The position numbers were made by a program, and so were the translations under genes. Under the pieces are notes generated by a model. That model was not told where the DNA came from and did not search any database. It saw only the letters and a list, made by a program, of their open reading frames with translations. From IMG/VR virus record IMGVR_UViG_3300012964_000010, positions 62,001-126,000 of that record: DNA of 64,000 nucleotides, one strand, 5' to 3'. This DNA comes from a virus. Below, one piece after another: positions 34,010 through 41,829 of the stretch. Position 1 is the stretch's first letter. Each line of letters opens with the position of its first letter.

Positions 34010-34330
34010 TCAATCGGTGTGTTTATACAGATTCCACTTAGAAAATGTTACACGCTCTTTGTTAGAAACCACAGGCCTGGTACAGATAGCACTATAACCC
34101 ATTGCATTATCAGGCTCAAAAAACATGTGATAATCGATGCCTTTTTCATCAAGTTTGCGTGCAATAGATAGAAGATCATCTTCGTCCTTAGCATGCAACA
34201 AAATGAGACTGGCAGTCGATCCGGGATTCTCGAACCTTAACCCTGCTTCCCATGTTGCATGCCCAAGTTGCACAATCTTCTGTTCTGGTGAGATATCGTT
34301 ACGAATGAAGGTATAAATATATGGATTCAT
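34010..34330 (-). CDS. PTH2-superfamily-like protein
   Basis: 106 residues. IVQLGHATWEAGLRF mirrors the GK.CAQAAHA segment of Pth2 and FEPDNAMGYSAICTRPV mirrors its TEF...T..GIGP end, though catalytic residues are not all kept. May be a catalytically altered relative. Overlaps upstream gene by ATGA. Confidence 0.55.
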   Translation of the reverse strand: MNPYIYTFIRNDISPEQKIVQLGHATWEAGLRFENPGSTASLILLHAKDEDDLLSIARKLDEKGIDYHMFFEPDNAMGYSAICTRPVVSNKERVTFSKWNLYKHTD

Positions 34331-34698
34331 ACTACACTCCCTTTTAATTTAAACAATGCATTTCGTTTGTTATACTTAGAGGTTGCAGTTAACCATTTTT
34401 CCCAGTTTATTTCAACTGGGCAATCTTCCGAGAGTGGATCTACAACAAGATCACCTTCTTTAGCATTGTATTCGGCATCTTTAATTCCATCTATATTATG
34501 TTCCCCTAACATAGAGTATGCTTTACCACTCCACCAGATTCGAACATTGTATTCTGACAGATTCATAGAGAAAGAATCTTCACACAGGCCGTTGAATTTG
34601 CCATCTTTGTCTTTTCGAAGTATTATACGCACAGGCAGGTATTTAGATAACCCGTATTTTAAGACTGTAAAAGTCTTATCTTCTTGAGATATAGTCAT
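34327..34698 (-). CDS. Hypothetical protein, 123 aa
   Basis: Beta-rich with VRIWWSGKAYSMLGEHNID and PVEINWEKWL. Not recognised. ATGA overlaps with both neighbours. Confidence 0.6.
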   Translation of the reverse strand: MTISQEDKTFTVLKYGLSKYLPVRIILRKDKDGKFNGLCEDSFSMNLSEYNVRIWWSGKAYSMLGEHNIDGIKDAEYNAKEGDLVVDPLSEDCPVEINWEKWLTATSKYNKRNALFKLKGSVV

Positions 34699-35045
34699 TT
34701 TAATCCTGCCTTTGTTGTTTTTGCCAATTCAAGCAATTTGGCAAGATCGTCTTCGGCTAACCATTTGGCCACTGAAGAATATTTTACTAAATTCAGAGAG
34801 CTTTTAAGAGAATATTGTGGATCGGCACCGTTTATCAATTTAGTTTGATTGGTGATTGGCTTAAAAGATCTAAGAAGCCTATTCTTTGCACCATCTTGCC
34901 CATAACCACAAACAATAGCCGTTCTAATATCGTCCACATCTGAGCGTATATTTATTGCTCGGTAGAGACAGAGGGCTGCGATGTCTTCGCTTTTGATTTT
35001 CTTTTCGGCTGCAAGAGCCTTCCATTGTTGTCTAATATCTTTCAT
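34695..35045 (-). CDS. Hypothetical protein, 116 aa
   Basis: Helical, basic, starting MKDIRQQWKALAAEKKIKSEDIAALCLYRA. Not recognised. First gene of the 35045-34010 trio. Confidence 0.6.
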   Translation of the reverse strand: MKDIRQQWKALAAEKKIKSEDIAALCLYRAINIRSDVDDIRTAIVCGYGQDGAKNRLLRSFKPITNQTKLINGADPQYSLKSSLNLVKYSSVAKWLAEDDLAKLLELAKTTKAGLK

Positions 35046-35169
35046 GATTTCTTCCTTAAAATAGTTTAAATGCTGACAATTGAAATGTTAACGAGTTCAA
35101 ACGTTGTCTTAGGAAGAGTTAAGGTAAATCTACATCATGGTAGTTTCTCCGATTGTTAAGTTGTAATTG

Positions 35170-35177
35170 TATTTATA
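35170..35177 (-). promoter_or_regulatory. Late-promoter box TATAAATA
   Basis: Exact T4 late consensus on the minus strand, 125 bases upstream of the 34695-35045 gene. Confidence 0.4.
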
Positions 35178-35385
35178 CACGGTGTAAGTTGTCAATAGTA
35201 TTCTGAACTTGTGTCATTGCCCAATCTAATTGGTCAACTGGCATATCATCCACTACCTTATCAATAGGCTTGGAAAGATCTTTGTGCGAATACATACGCT
35301 TGAAGATTATTTGATTTTCTTTGGGAAGTTGTACAAGACCTGCCTTTAGGGTATCTCTTGCAAATTTTTGAAGTTGATTGTTCAT
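35173..35385 (-). CDS. Hypothetical protein, 70 aa
   Basis: Helical, with FARDTLKAGLVQLPKENQIIFKR and a Met-rich acidic C-terminus. Related ORFs occur in phages. No function known. Confidence 0.6.
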   Translation of the reverse strand: MNNQLQKFARDTLKAGLVQLPKENQIIFKRMYSHKDLSKPIDKVVDDMPVDQLDWAMTQVQNTIDNLHRV

Positions 35386-35456
35386 ACATTACCTTTCAAT
35401 CTCATCCACACCCTTTACACGCTGGACACGGTATGTATTTTATAGATTCCATAGAA

Positions 35457-35537
35457 TTATATGTTTATATAACAAGTAGATCTGTTGGCTTCAAAGACCA
35501 CTGTGCTACACACCTTTATACCTGTTATATAAACATA
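35457..35537 (-). repeat. Inverted-repeat box enclosing a tRNA-like 5' half
   Basis: Arms tatgtttatataac/gttatataaacata flank about 50 bases whose minus strand reads GGTGTGTAGCACAGTGGTC, a tRNA start and D-arm, then GGTC-TTTGAA-GCC. No T-arm is present. Confidence 0.4.
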
Positions 35538-35636
35538 CTATGCTTATATATTAAGTATTTCGTAGGTAGTCTTTTCTGCACGTCTGCTTACTCATTTATT
35601 ATACTCGATACCTAATATATAAACAAACTAATCAAC

Positions 35637-35724
35637 ACAGATAACATAGGTTTCCCGTCCGGTAATGCTCGGCGGAGTCTCCACAAAGGCGCATGACTTC
35701 ATGCTGCGGGTATATGTTATTTGT
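35637..35724 (-). repeat. Inverted-repeat box, structured interior
   Basis: Arms cacagataacata/tatgttatttgtg pair over 13 bases with one G-U. The interior contains nested CCCG/CGGG and other hairpins but no T-arm. Just downstream of the zinc-ribbon gene. Confidence 0.4.
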
Positions 35725-35741
35725 GTCTCTCAGTAGCTCAA

Positions 35742-36605
35742 CTATAACAAAGTTAAAGATGTTCCACAATCGGAGCAAAACTTTGAACTTGCCTTGTTCA
35801 CTTTTCCACATGTAGAGCATTTTTGCTTAGTGTGCACAGTAACCGCTTCCTTTACTTCTACATCACCGCTTTTTCCAACTAATCGTAGAATAATAGTATG
35901 TGAATTAACTTCGGCGTCGAAACCATAAACAGTAGTAAATTTCTGCTCAACTTTGGAACCGGGAACAGTAATACCAACATCATTTACATGTGCAGACTTT
36001 GACACAGGTGTGTCCGCTAATGTTGATTCGGCAGATGCAGTTGCCGAAAATACCGCCTGTGGCGCAACCTGGTTGAGTGTCTGTGCGACAGCACCGAGTT
36101 TAATACTACGCTCATCGGCAATAGACCCATTACCAACAGCATTGCATGTGCCGTATGTTGGACCTTCCCACCAATACCTTGGATGATAGTAATCGCGATA
36201 GTAGTGTTTCTCGTGATAGATATATTTTTCTTTAATTTCAGCGTGTTCCTGCTCGAACCAGAATTCAACACGAACAATACCATCATCAATCTTAATGCCA
36301 CGGGGACCATCTTCGATTGCCGCAGTGCGTTCAATAAATTTGAAGGCATTTCCTTCGTTCATATTTCCATTACGGATGAAGCGCTTTAATTCAGTTTCGG
36401 AGTTTGCATTGACAATAATCTCGGTACCGTCGAGTGCATCGGTACCATCAATATGAAGTGTAAACTTTACACGACGGCTATTGAGATTTTTAACTAAGAC
36501 ACTGAATTCGCTACCAAACGGTAGATGAACTATGTCTTTTGTTTCGCGGAGGATTTTACCGTTGTGTTTGATAGCCACGGCCAGCTTATTATTAATCATA
36601 TTCAT
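35742..36605 (-). CDS. Beta-rich protein with C-terminal zinc ribbon
   Basis: 287 residues. The first 150 look like an Ig- or jelly-roll-type domain (GSEFSVLVKNLNSRRVKFTL, GTEIIVNANSETELKRFIRNG). A Tyr/His-rich stretch follows, then CSTCGKVNKASSKFCSDCGTSL, a four-Cys zinc ribbon at the end. Similar proteins are known from large phages; function unknown. Confidence 0.65.
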   Translation of the reverse strand: MNMINNKLAVAIKHNGKILRETKDIVHLPFGSEFSVLVKNLNSRRVKFTLHIDGTDALDGTEIIVNANSETELKRFIRNGNMNEGNAFKFIERTAAIEDGPRGIKIDDGIVRVEFWFEQEHAEIKEKYIYHEKHYYRDYYHPRYWWEGPTYGTCNAVGNGSIADERSIKLGAVAQTLNQVAPQAVFSATASAESTLADTPVSKSAHVNDVGITVPGSKVEQKFTTVYGFDAEVNSHTIILRLVGKSGDVEVKEAVTVHTKQKCSTCGKVNKASSKFCSDCGTSLTLL

Positions 36606-36716
36606 ATTTTCCTTTTTAACAGCACACAGAACAAGTGCTCAAAGTTTCAGTTCTGTTAGGTGTCCACCTGTTGGACAAAAGTATTTACCTCTTATGTTTA
36701 AGGTATACTCAGTGAA

Positions 36717-36737
36717 ATAGGGACCGAAGTCCCTATG
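36717..36737 (-). terminator. Terminator-like hairpin after tmRNA
   Basis: ATAGGGAC-TTCG-GTCCCTAT with a UUCG loop, then TTTC on the minus strand. Marks the 3' end of the tmRNA transcript. Confidence 0.65.
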
Positions 36738-36894
36738 GTAATTTCTGTTACGAGGTATTTCCTACCCTAAGTAGCGTTTAGGCCACTAAAGCGAACATTT
36801 CGTTGTTTGCGTTTACGTTTTTTCTTGATTTACGGTCTTGCCTCCGTGCTGTCTGCTCTGATACTTATTACCCTGTCGAAACCATGACAGGCCC
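36738..36894 (-). ncRNA. ssrA: Permuted tmRNA, coding piece (tag ANNEMFALVA)
   Basis: Begins GGGCCTG, which pairs with CAGGTCC of the acceptor piece (seven pairs, one G-U), then a D-arm ATGGTTTCGACAGGG as in bacterial tmRNA. Two helix strands (36860-36865 and 36847-36855) pair with the acceptor piece. A pseudoknot-like ACGG/CCGT hairpin follows, then the tag frame GCA...GCC (36781-36810) encoding ANNEMFALVA and a TAA at 36778. The last four residues, ALVA, replace the usual ALAA. Confidence 0.85.
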
Positions 36895-37050
36895 ATCATA
36901 AATATACTTTGGAAGACCACCTTTAAAACCTAAAAAATGGTATCCCATAGTAGTAAGATCATAAAGTAAAGGTGTCCAGCACACTCTTAATACCCTGTCG
37001 TTTTTGTCAACTTCGACAAAATACTGTTTTACTTTTTTATCAATTATCAT
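36868..37050 (-). CDS. ORF in the tmRNA intervening segment, 60 aa
   Basis: MIIDKKVKQYFVEVDKNDRV... reads as a plausible small protein (VLRVCWTPLLYDLTTMGYHF). It starts 8 bases after the acceptor-piece CCA and ends inside the coding piece, its last codons being the tmRNA 5' end. It may be expressed from the intervening segment before processing, or be chance. Confidence 0.4.
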   Translation of the reverse strand: MIIDKKVKQYFVEVDKNDRVLRVCWTPLLYDLTTMGYHFLGFKGGLPKYIYDGPVMVSTG

Positions 37051-37057
37051 ATATTTA

Positions 37058-37125
37058 TGGTGGACCTGGCGGGAGTCGAACCCGCGTCCAGAATATCTTT
37101 CTCTTTACTTCATACAGCAATAACT
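37058..37125 (-). ncRNA. ssrA: Permuted tmRNA, acceptor piece
   Basis: Contains T-arm GCGGG-TTCGACT-CCCGC, acceptor strand CAGGTCC, A73 and an encoded CCA at 37058-37060. The 3' sequence closely follows the 3' end of standard bacterial tmRNA (GGACGCGGGTTC...). Upstream strands GATATT (37091-37096) and TGCTGTATG (37111-37119) pair with the coding piece. The piece lies upstream of the coding piece, so the gene is circularly permuted. Confidence 0.85.
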
Positions 37126-37140
37126 TACATTATATTTATC

Positions 37141-37809
37141 TTACCACAATAAGTCAAAGTTACCACGCAATACCTTTGCCACACTTGCGGATCTTCCAGT
37201 TATATGATCTTTCACAATATCATCTTGGAAACGATAAGTTCTAATCTTGTCACCTCTCATACCAGAACCAACCTGTTCCTTACGATTTGATGCAAGAGTA
37301 ATATATTGTTCGGATGTATCATTATCCTTAAGTTGATTTAATAAAGATGTCTTTGCTTGTTCTAAACTGTTTAACCTTGACCGGCATTGTGCAGTTGCTA
37401 CTATACCGCTCTCGATGTGTGTTATACGGCACGAATTTTGGTGTTTATTGCGGTGCTGACCGCCTGCACCTGTACCACTATACCACTCGATTCTAAAATC
37501 AGAATCTTTATATTGTTTTTCTTGTGTTTCAGAATTTATTATTGCAACAGTTACGGTACTTGTATGTACTCGTCCTTTGCGTTCTGTAGGCGGAACACGC
37601 TGTATTCGGTGGCCGCCCGATTCATTCTCTAATGTAGATAAATCTTTGCCGCTGACTTCAATGTGTATTTCTCCGGGCTGTTCTTTAACTACTTGATTGA
37701 TTCAGCCGACCCGACTAAAATGCCGTTGATATGCCTGAGCAAGATCTGCCATAAATAATTTGCTATCTTCGCCGCCTTCTGCGGCACGAATTTCGATTAC
37801 ACGTTTCAT
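37141..37809 (-). CDS. RF1-like peptide chain release factor with in-frame UGA
   Basis: 223 codons, ATG at 37807-37809 after AAGGAG. Starts at release-factor domain 2 (EIRAAEGGEDSKLF), lacking domain 1. NESGGHRIQRVPPTERKGRVHTS has a PxT-type tripeptide (PPT), as in RF1, which reads UAA/UAG. GAGGQH carries the GGQ catalytic motif. Codon 36 (37702-37704) is TGA and aligns exactly with the Trp of the E. coli RF1 RRW segment. Same frame on both sides, so readthrough or UGA-to-Trp decoding, not frameshifting, would be needed. Confidence 0.8.
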
Positions 37810-37820
37810 GTGCCTTCTCC

Positions 37821-38048
37821 TTAAAATAAACTTCGCTTAATATTAAACATCATCTTCAACGCAGTAAGATCGTGTGTTTTTATATCCATTCTGAATTGTT
37901 GATAACCTGTAATTCTGATAGTATAGTCATTTGCTGATGATTTATCAAACTGTGTTTCACCGATCGGTTTCGCAGTGGGTAATCCATTAATTCTTAGATA
38001 CTCTAAGAATGCAGATCTATCTTTTGTGTCTAAAAAAAATGTTACCAT
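37821..38048 (-). CDS. Hypothetical protein, 75 aa
   Basis: Small beta/alpha protein, LDTKDRSAFLEYLRINGLPTA. 11 bases upstream of the release-factor gene, so probably in one transcript with it. Not recognised. Confidence 0.6.
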   Translation of the reverse strand: MVTFFLDTKDRSAFLEYLRINGLPTAKPIGETQFDKSSANDYTIRITGYQQFRMDIKTHDLTALKMMFNIKRSLF

Positions 38049-38097
38049 ACCTGTTTATTCAGTTAATAATATAAAATCAATATAACAGATTTTAACA

Positions 38098-38376
38098 TTA
38101 TTTGCAAGCATTAAGTTTTGAATTAAGTTCAATTTCGTAAGCAGCGCTGAGTTTTCTGTCCGATAGCAAGCACTTAACTTTTTCAAATATATCTGCGTTT
38201 TCGTCTAATTTTAGAAAACAGTAATCAGGTGCAGGTGGTGCTTCTTCCTTGCAGGGTGTGGCAATAGGAATTTCAACCTTCTGTGTTACGACACGGACTT
38301 CTGGTTCCGGCGACTTGAAACAGGCGCAACCAGCAAGTGTTAAAATAGGAATCAATAATAATAATTTATTTTGCAT
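38098..38376 (-). CDS. Rz1-like outer-membrane spanin lipoprotein
   Basis: 92 residues. Signal with lipobox LAGC, then a Pro/Glu-rich mature part (SPEPEVRVVTQKVEIPIATP) with spaced Cys, typical of o-spanins. Its start overlaps the end of the Rz-like gene (38366-38376) in another frame, the classic nested Rz/Rz1 layout. Works with the i-spanin to fuse membranes in lysis. Confidence 0.7.
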   Translation of the reverse strand: MQNKLLLLIPILTLAGCACFKSPEPEVRVVTQKVEIPIATPCKEEAPPAPDYCFLKLDENADIFEKVKCLLSDRKLSAAYEIELNSKLNACK

Positions 38377-38779
38377 TTCTTAATTCCTCAGTTATAAGTT
38401 GATTAGCATTATCACACTTATTAGCATTCTGCTGAGGCTGACGTTTAAGAAGATCCGCAGCCTGTTTTTTATATTTGGCGGCGGTATCTTGTGCTGCCTT
38501 AAGTTCAATAACATGTTGTTTTGCACGTTCATCGGCTGCATTCTTAAATCTTTCAACTTCTTTGTTCTGAAATTCTAAATCATTCTTCAATTGTGCTACG
38601 TTTGCCTGTAAGTCAATTACCTTATTGTTAAGTATTGTTTTCTCGGCTACTAAAGTTGCCTCTTCGCTTCGTAGAATCTTAATATAAAGCACCTCACTGG
38701 CAACAATAGCAAGTATAATACCTACAACGATAAATGATTTATTTTTTAAGAAAAATGCTAAGATTTCAGTAATTCCCAT
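38366..38779 (-). CDS. Rz-like inner-membrane spanin
   Basis: 137 residues. N-terminal anchor FIVVGIILAIVASEVLYIKIL, then a long coiled coil (VIDLQANVAQLKNDLEFQNKEVERF) and a C-terminus with CDNANQLITEELRN, as in Rz proteins. Pairs with the lipoprotein below. A TGATAAATA box 28 bases upstream suits late expression. Confidence 0.75.
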   Translation of the reverse strand: MGITEILAFFLKNKSFIVVGIILAIVASEVLYIKILRSEEATLVAEKTILNNKVIDLQANVAQLKNDLEFQNKEVERFKNAADERAKQHVIELKAAQDTAAKYKKQAADLLKRQPQQNANKCDNANQLITEELRNAK

Positions 38780-38806
38780 ATAATATACCTCGTGTATAAA
38801 GTACTA

Positions 38807-38815
38807 TATTTATCA
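38807..38815 (-). promoter_or_regulatory. Late-promoter-like box TGATAAATA
   Basis: On the minus strand, 28 bases before the Rz-like ATG. Confidence 0.5.
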
Positions 38816-38820
38816 ATACA

Positions 38821-39795
38821 TTATTCTAACAGATTAACCTGCTTAGATAATGGTATCCATATACTCCTGAGTGTTTCAATGCCTTTGCTAAATCCTTCTG
38901 GTGTAACTTCTTTTTCATCCACAAAAATAAGATTATCTCGATAGTATTGTTTGACCTCAGGTGTATGCATAGCATTGGTAAACGCATCCCGATACCATTC
39001 TACAATCTCGTGTGGTGTGTTAGGTGGTAACATTAAAGCCCATGCTGCATAGATATTAATAAAGGCTCCATTAATACGAATCGGTTCTGCTTCAGACATC
39101 TGCGGCATTGTACGATTCCCGGTAATGCCGATAATCTTAACTCTTCCCGATTGTATAAGAGGCAATGCAATACTCAATGGCATAATGCCAAATTCCATAC
39201 CGGTGTCTCCGGCTACACTGGTTACGGCTTGAAGTGGTCCTTGGTGAGTAGCAAACCTAATCTTGCTTTTGTCGCCACCTGCCTTAAGCATAAAATATTC
39301 ATACGCCATTCTATGTGCCCCAGCGCCACCGGCAAATGTTACCGGACGATCTGGATTTTGCACAAGTTTAATTAATTCTGCTGTGGTATTAACCTTACTC
39401 TTGGCATTTGCCACAAACACCAGTGGACTCTTTCCCATTCCCATAACATTTGAGAAACTGTTATATTGAAACTTTTTAACATCCTTCTGCCAGATATCAT
39501 TTGTTACAAAAGTTCCCATATAGCTCGGTATGCCGATGGTATATCCGTCGGGTTTTGCACTGTATAAGGCATTGGTTGCAATAACACTATCTGCACCCGG
39601 TTTTAATTCAATTACGAATTTTGCATTAGGATGAGTTTTACTAACTGCGGCAGCTAATACCCTAAAACCCACTTCATTGCCCGAACCGGGTTGAAATCCA
39701 ATAAGAACTGTTATTGGTTTACTGGCAACGGGCTGCCATGCAAACGATGAACATGGAATCAGCGCTATAGATAATATCTTGAATAAAAATTTCAT
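38821..39795 (-). CDS. TctC/Bug-type substrate-binding protein (1 of 4)
   Basis: 324 residues. Signal peptide ending SSFAW; then PITVLIGFQPGSGNEVGFRV, KPGADSVIATNALYSAKPDGYTIG and FAGGAGAHRMAYEYF match periplasmic solute receptors of tripartite tricarboxylate transporters, abundant in Bordetella and relatives. No membrane partner (TctA/B) is in the window. Overlaps the upstream sulfotransferase-like gene by one base. Confidence 0.85.
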   Translation of the reverse strand: MKFLFKILSIALIPCSSFAWQPVASKPITVLIGFQPGSGNEVGFRVLAAAVSKTHPNAKFVIELKPGADSVIATNALYSAKPDGYTIGIPSYMGTFVTNDIWQKDVKKFQYNSFSNVMGMGKSPLVFVANAKSKVNTTAELIKLVQNPDRPVTFAGGAGAHRMAYEYFMLKAGGDKSKIRFATHQGPLQAVTSVAGDTGMEFGIMPLSIALPLIQSGRVKIIGITGNRTMPQMSEAEPIRINGAFINIYAAWALMLPPNTPHEIVEWYRDAFTNAMHTPEVKQYYRDNLIFVDEKEVTPEGFSKGIETLRSIWIPLSKQVNLLE

Positions 39796-40385
39796 TAAGT
39801 TTCCTGTTTAAAAATCGTAACCGAAACATCAGAATATTTGTCAAAATTAGCCGATACTGTATATCCAAATATGGAATTAATCCATTCAGAAGTAAAATAT
39901 GACCATCTCAGATTATGATCATCTGCAAATTTCAATATTGCTAAGTTTTGTTCCTGAATAGCCATCATCAATGCTTCGCCGTTATTATAAAATCTATAAT
40001 TAGGGTATTGAATACTAAATCCGCCGGCTTGATGCCACCATTGATAACTGACATAATTTGGACGATAAATCATCATAATCCAATCTTCGGGAAAGAATTC
40101 TTTGATTAATTGCAATTTATAGGCCCAATCGTGACTCTTAATCAATCGAGTCCCGCCCAGTTCTGTCCATACATTATCGATATACGAAGGATTAAGGAAT
40201 GGATCAAATTCCATACCTCTGCCAAAGTATGCACCTTTATGCCCGCTATATTCTCCATGTTTATATTCGCGGTCGGGTGTACGATCGCTGGTATTAAAAC
40301 CTGGTATTGTTTCAATTATTTGTGCGACACCACTCCATCTGCTACCTGGTACACCAGTAAAAAATATTCTTTTTGGCAATGCCAT
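39795..40385 (-). CDS. Sulfotransferase-like protein
   Basis: About 196 residues from MALPKRIFFTGVPGSRWSGV, whose FTGVPGSRWSG loop resembles the PAPS 5'-phosphosulfate loop. LIKSHDWAYKLQLIKEFFP and IMMIYRPNYVSYQWWHQAG look like the 3'-phosphate region. Could modify host glycans or DNA-linked sugar; the substrate is unknown. Overlaps the methyltransferase region by coupling. Confidence 0.55.
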   Translation of the reverse strand: MALPKRIFFTGVPGSRWSGVAQIIETIPGFNTSDRTPDREYKHGEYSGHKGAYFGRGMEFDPFLNPSYIDNVWTELGGTRLIKSHDWAYKLQLIKEFFPEDWIMMIYRPNYVSYQWWHQAGGFSIQYPNYRFYNNGEALMMAIQEQNLAILKFADDHNLRWSYFTSEWINSIFGYTVSANFDKYSDVSVTIFKQET

Positions 40386-40387
40386 AC

Positions 40388-40909
40388 TTAGCGTTTTCTC
40401 CATTCGGCGTATATTCTGTTATCATCCATAATAAGTGCTTCAATTCTACAACCGAATTTGTCCGAATACTTGATGTTTTTATCATAAGACCAATCAAAGA
40501 AGTCTATTTCTTGACATTCTATGTTTCCGTGATCTTTTCTTCCTGGATTTTGACGCCAGTAGATCATTCCGCCCGGCTTACACCACGAAACAATTTTCTC
40601 AATTTGTCTAAGAATTGTTTGTTCATTGCCGAAGTTAACTGAACCGAGACAGAAAATTACATCAAAGTTTGCTGCATTTGGATTAAAATCCTCAATAGAA
40701 ATTTCAATATCTGCGGCAGAATTGTATGGGTCAATGCCAAGCAAACGATCGCCAAAATATTGTTTGAATTGATTATATCCGCACCCGACATCAAGAATAG
40801 AATCAGTTGGGTTAACCTTATTAACCAATGCCCAACCCGAATAGGTATATTTGTCGGTATTGGGTTTCCATATATGTCTAAAATAATTATTGAGTAATTG
40901 AGTTGTCAT
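40388..40909 (-). CDS. Class I SAM-dependent methyltransferase
   Basis: Start MTTQLLNNYFRHIW. SILDVGCGYNQFKQYF gives the Gly-rich SAM motif, LLGIDPYN the acidic ribose-binding residue, and DVIFCLGSVNF motif IV. 173 residues, compact Rossmann domain. Substrate not predictable; neighbours suggest small-molecule or glycan modification. Confidence 0.75.
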   Translation of the reverse strand: MTTQLLNNYFRHIWKPNTDKYTYSGWALVNKVNPTDSILDVGCGYNQFKQYFGDRLLGIDPYNSAADIEISIEDFNPNAANFDVIFCLGSVNFGNEQTILRQIEKIVSWCKPGGMIYWRQNPGRKDHGNIECQEIDFFDWSYDKNIKYSDKFGCRIEALIMDDNRIYAEWRKR

Positions 40910-40934
40910 AGCGTATTTAGTGAGTATAAAAGAG

Positions 40935-40969
40935 AACACCCTTAATCCGTGAAAGAATTAAGGGTGTAA
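40935..40969 (-). terminator. Intrinsic terminator after tRNA group
   Basis: Stem ACACCCTTAAT/ATTAAGGGTGT followed by TCTCTTTT on the minus strand; separates tRNA-Arg(ACG) from the methyltransferase gene. Confidence 0.75.
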
Positions 40970-40971
40970 AT

Positions 40972-41046
40972 TGGACCCGCTACCAGGAATCGAACCTGGA
41001 TCCCAACGTTCGTAGCGTTGTGTACTTTCCATTGTACTATAGCGAG
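40972..41046 (-). tRNA. tRNA-Arg (ACG)
   Basis: Acceptor CTCGCTA/TAGCGGG, stem CAACG/CGTTG, loop CTACGAA, CCA encoded. Decodes CGU family. Confidence 0.88.
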
Positions 41047-41051
41047 ATATT

Positions 41052-41126
41052 TGGCAGGGGGCCAGGGGATCGAACCCTGTCACCTACGGTCAAAGCGTAG
41101 TATCTGCTCCAATCGATTTGCCCCCA
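41052..41126 (-). tRNA. tRNA-Gln (TTG)
   Basis: Stem CTACG/CGTAG, loop CTTTGAC, discriminator G, CCA encoded. U1-U72 mismatch at the acceptor end. Confidence 0.85.
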
Positions 41127-41132
41127 ATAAAA

Positions 41133-41200
41133 CAGAATACTTTTTCTTTTCAAAGATAATGGTTTTGAAATTTTTAAATTTGCTGGAAGTACTCTTTAAA
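41133..41200 (-). repeat. Bulged-stem element S2
   Basis: Outer strands AGAGTAC/GTATTCT with AAA/TTT beyond a bulged G; inner hairpin TTTCAAA/TTTGAAA. Shares the leader TTTAAAGA and trailer TCTGTTTTA with S1, S3-S8. No T-arm inside. Confidence 0.55.
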
Positions 41201-41207
41201 ACTAAAA

Positions 41208-41295
41208 CAGAATTCTTTTAACAAGTCCTGTTACAGACCCGATTGGAGTTGAACCAATTTTAACCATAAGGTTGTTGCTGGAAGAATTCTTTAAA
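41208..41295 (-). ncRNA. Bulged-stem element S3 with T-arm
   Basis: Outer strands AGAATTC/GAATTCT. Inside are T-arm ATTGG-TTCAACT-CCAAT, CGGGTCT G, spacer TAACA and GGACTTG, which can pair with CGGGTCT over seven bases. The order (3' acceptor before 5' acceptor) is permuted like S7, but no D-arm follows. Confidence 0.45.
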
Positions 41296-41297
41296 TT

Positions 41298-41375
41298 TGG
41301 TACCCAGGATGGGATTCGAACCCACACTGTAGAGATTTTAAGTCTCCTGTCTCCTACCTATTGCACTACCTGGGC
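41298..41375 (-). tRNA. tRNA-Leu (TAA)
   Basis: Acceptor GCCCAGG/CCTGGGT, stem GGAGA/TCTCT, loop CTTAAAA, CCA encoded. Short variable loop for a Leu tRNA; same family as 52302 and 52908. Confidence 0.75.
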
Positions 41376-41383
41376 GTAATTCT

Positions 41384-41677
41384 TTATTGTTGAATTAAAA
41401 CTTTTCTATAACAGCCGCATTCCGGAAAATAACGCATTTCTTCAAGATACATTACACCATTAATGAATACAGTATTTGTTGAATACATCGGCTGCGGAGC
41501 GGCATATACCGGCGCGGATGGAAGAAGTGCATATCCAATGGCTCCACCAATGACTAACGGTGCTACCCAATCATTATTATGATATCCGCCATAATGCCTG
41601 TGTTCCTCATATCGAAACCCGTGCGCAAATACTGAGAATGATACCGCTGATAAAATCACAAATAGTAGCTTCTTCAT
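41384..41677 (-). CDS. Exported Tyr/Gly/His-rich protein
   Basis: 97 residues. Signal peptide MKKLLFVILSAVSFSVFAHG, then a His/Tyr-rich RYEEHRHYGGYHNN and a Gly/Pro/Ala membrane-like stretch. Ends FPECGCYRKVLIQQ with two Cys. Resembles small bacterial envelope proteins; function unknown. Confidence 0.65.
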   Translation of the reverse strand: MKKLLFVILSAVSFSVFAHGFRYEEHRHYGGYHNNDWVAPLVIGGAIGYALLPSAPVYAAPQPMYSTNTVFINGVMYLEEMRYFPECGCYRKVLIQQ

Positions 41678-41740
41678 ATATTGTCTCCGTTTAATCTATT
41701 TAGCTATCTTGTTCTTATTGACTAATTTTTATTATACTGC

Positions 41741-41829
41741 AGGGTGGAGATGGATTCGAACCACCGATGGATACATACGTAGTTTCCTGCTTTGCAGACA
41801 GGTGCCTTCGACCGCTTGGCTATCCACCC
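41741..41829 (-). tRNA. Class II tRNA with Cys anticodon (GCA)
   Basis: Acceptor GGGTGGA/TCCACCC, U73 as in Cys tRNAs, no encoded CCA. Stem CCTGT/GCAGG, loop CTGCAAA, but with a 20-base variable arm unlike normal tRNA-Cys. A normal tRNA-Cys is at 52495. Confidence 0.7.

Noticed and set aside
35742-36605. TerD-like stress protein
   Set aside because: Only loosely similar beta pattern; no TerD calcium motif seen.
37058-37095. ssrA 3' end as a prophage attachment site
   Set aside because: The matching 5' acceptor, D-arm, tag frame and helices are nearby, so a permuted tmRNA explains it better.
37702-37704. General UGA-to-Trp recoding of this phage
   Set aside because: The Trp tRNA has anticodon CCA and other genes use TGA stops, for example at 2923 and 21807.
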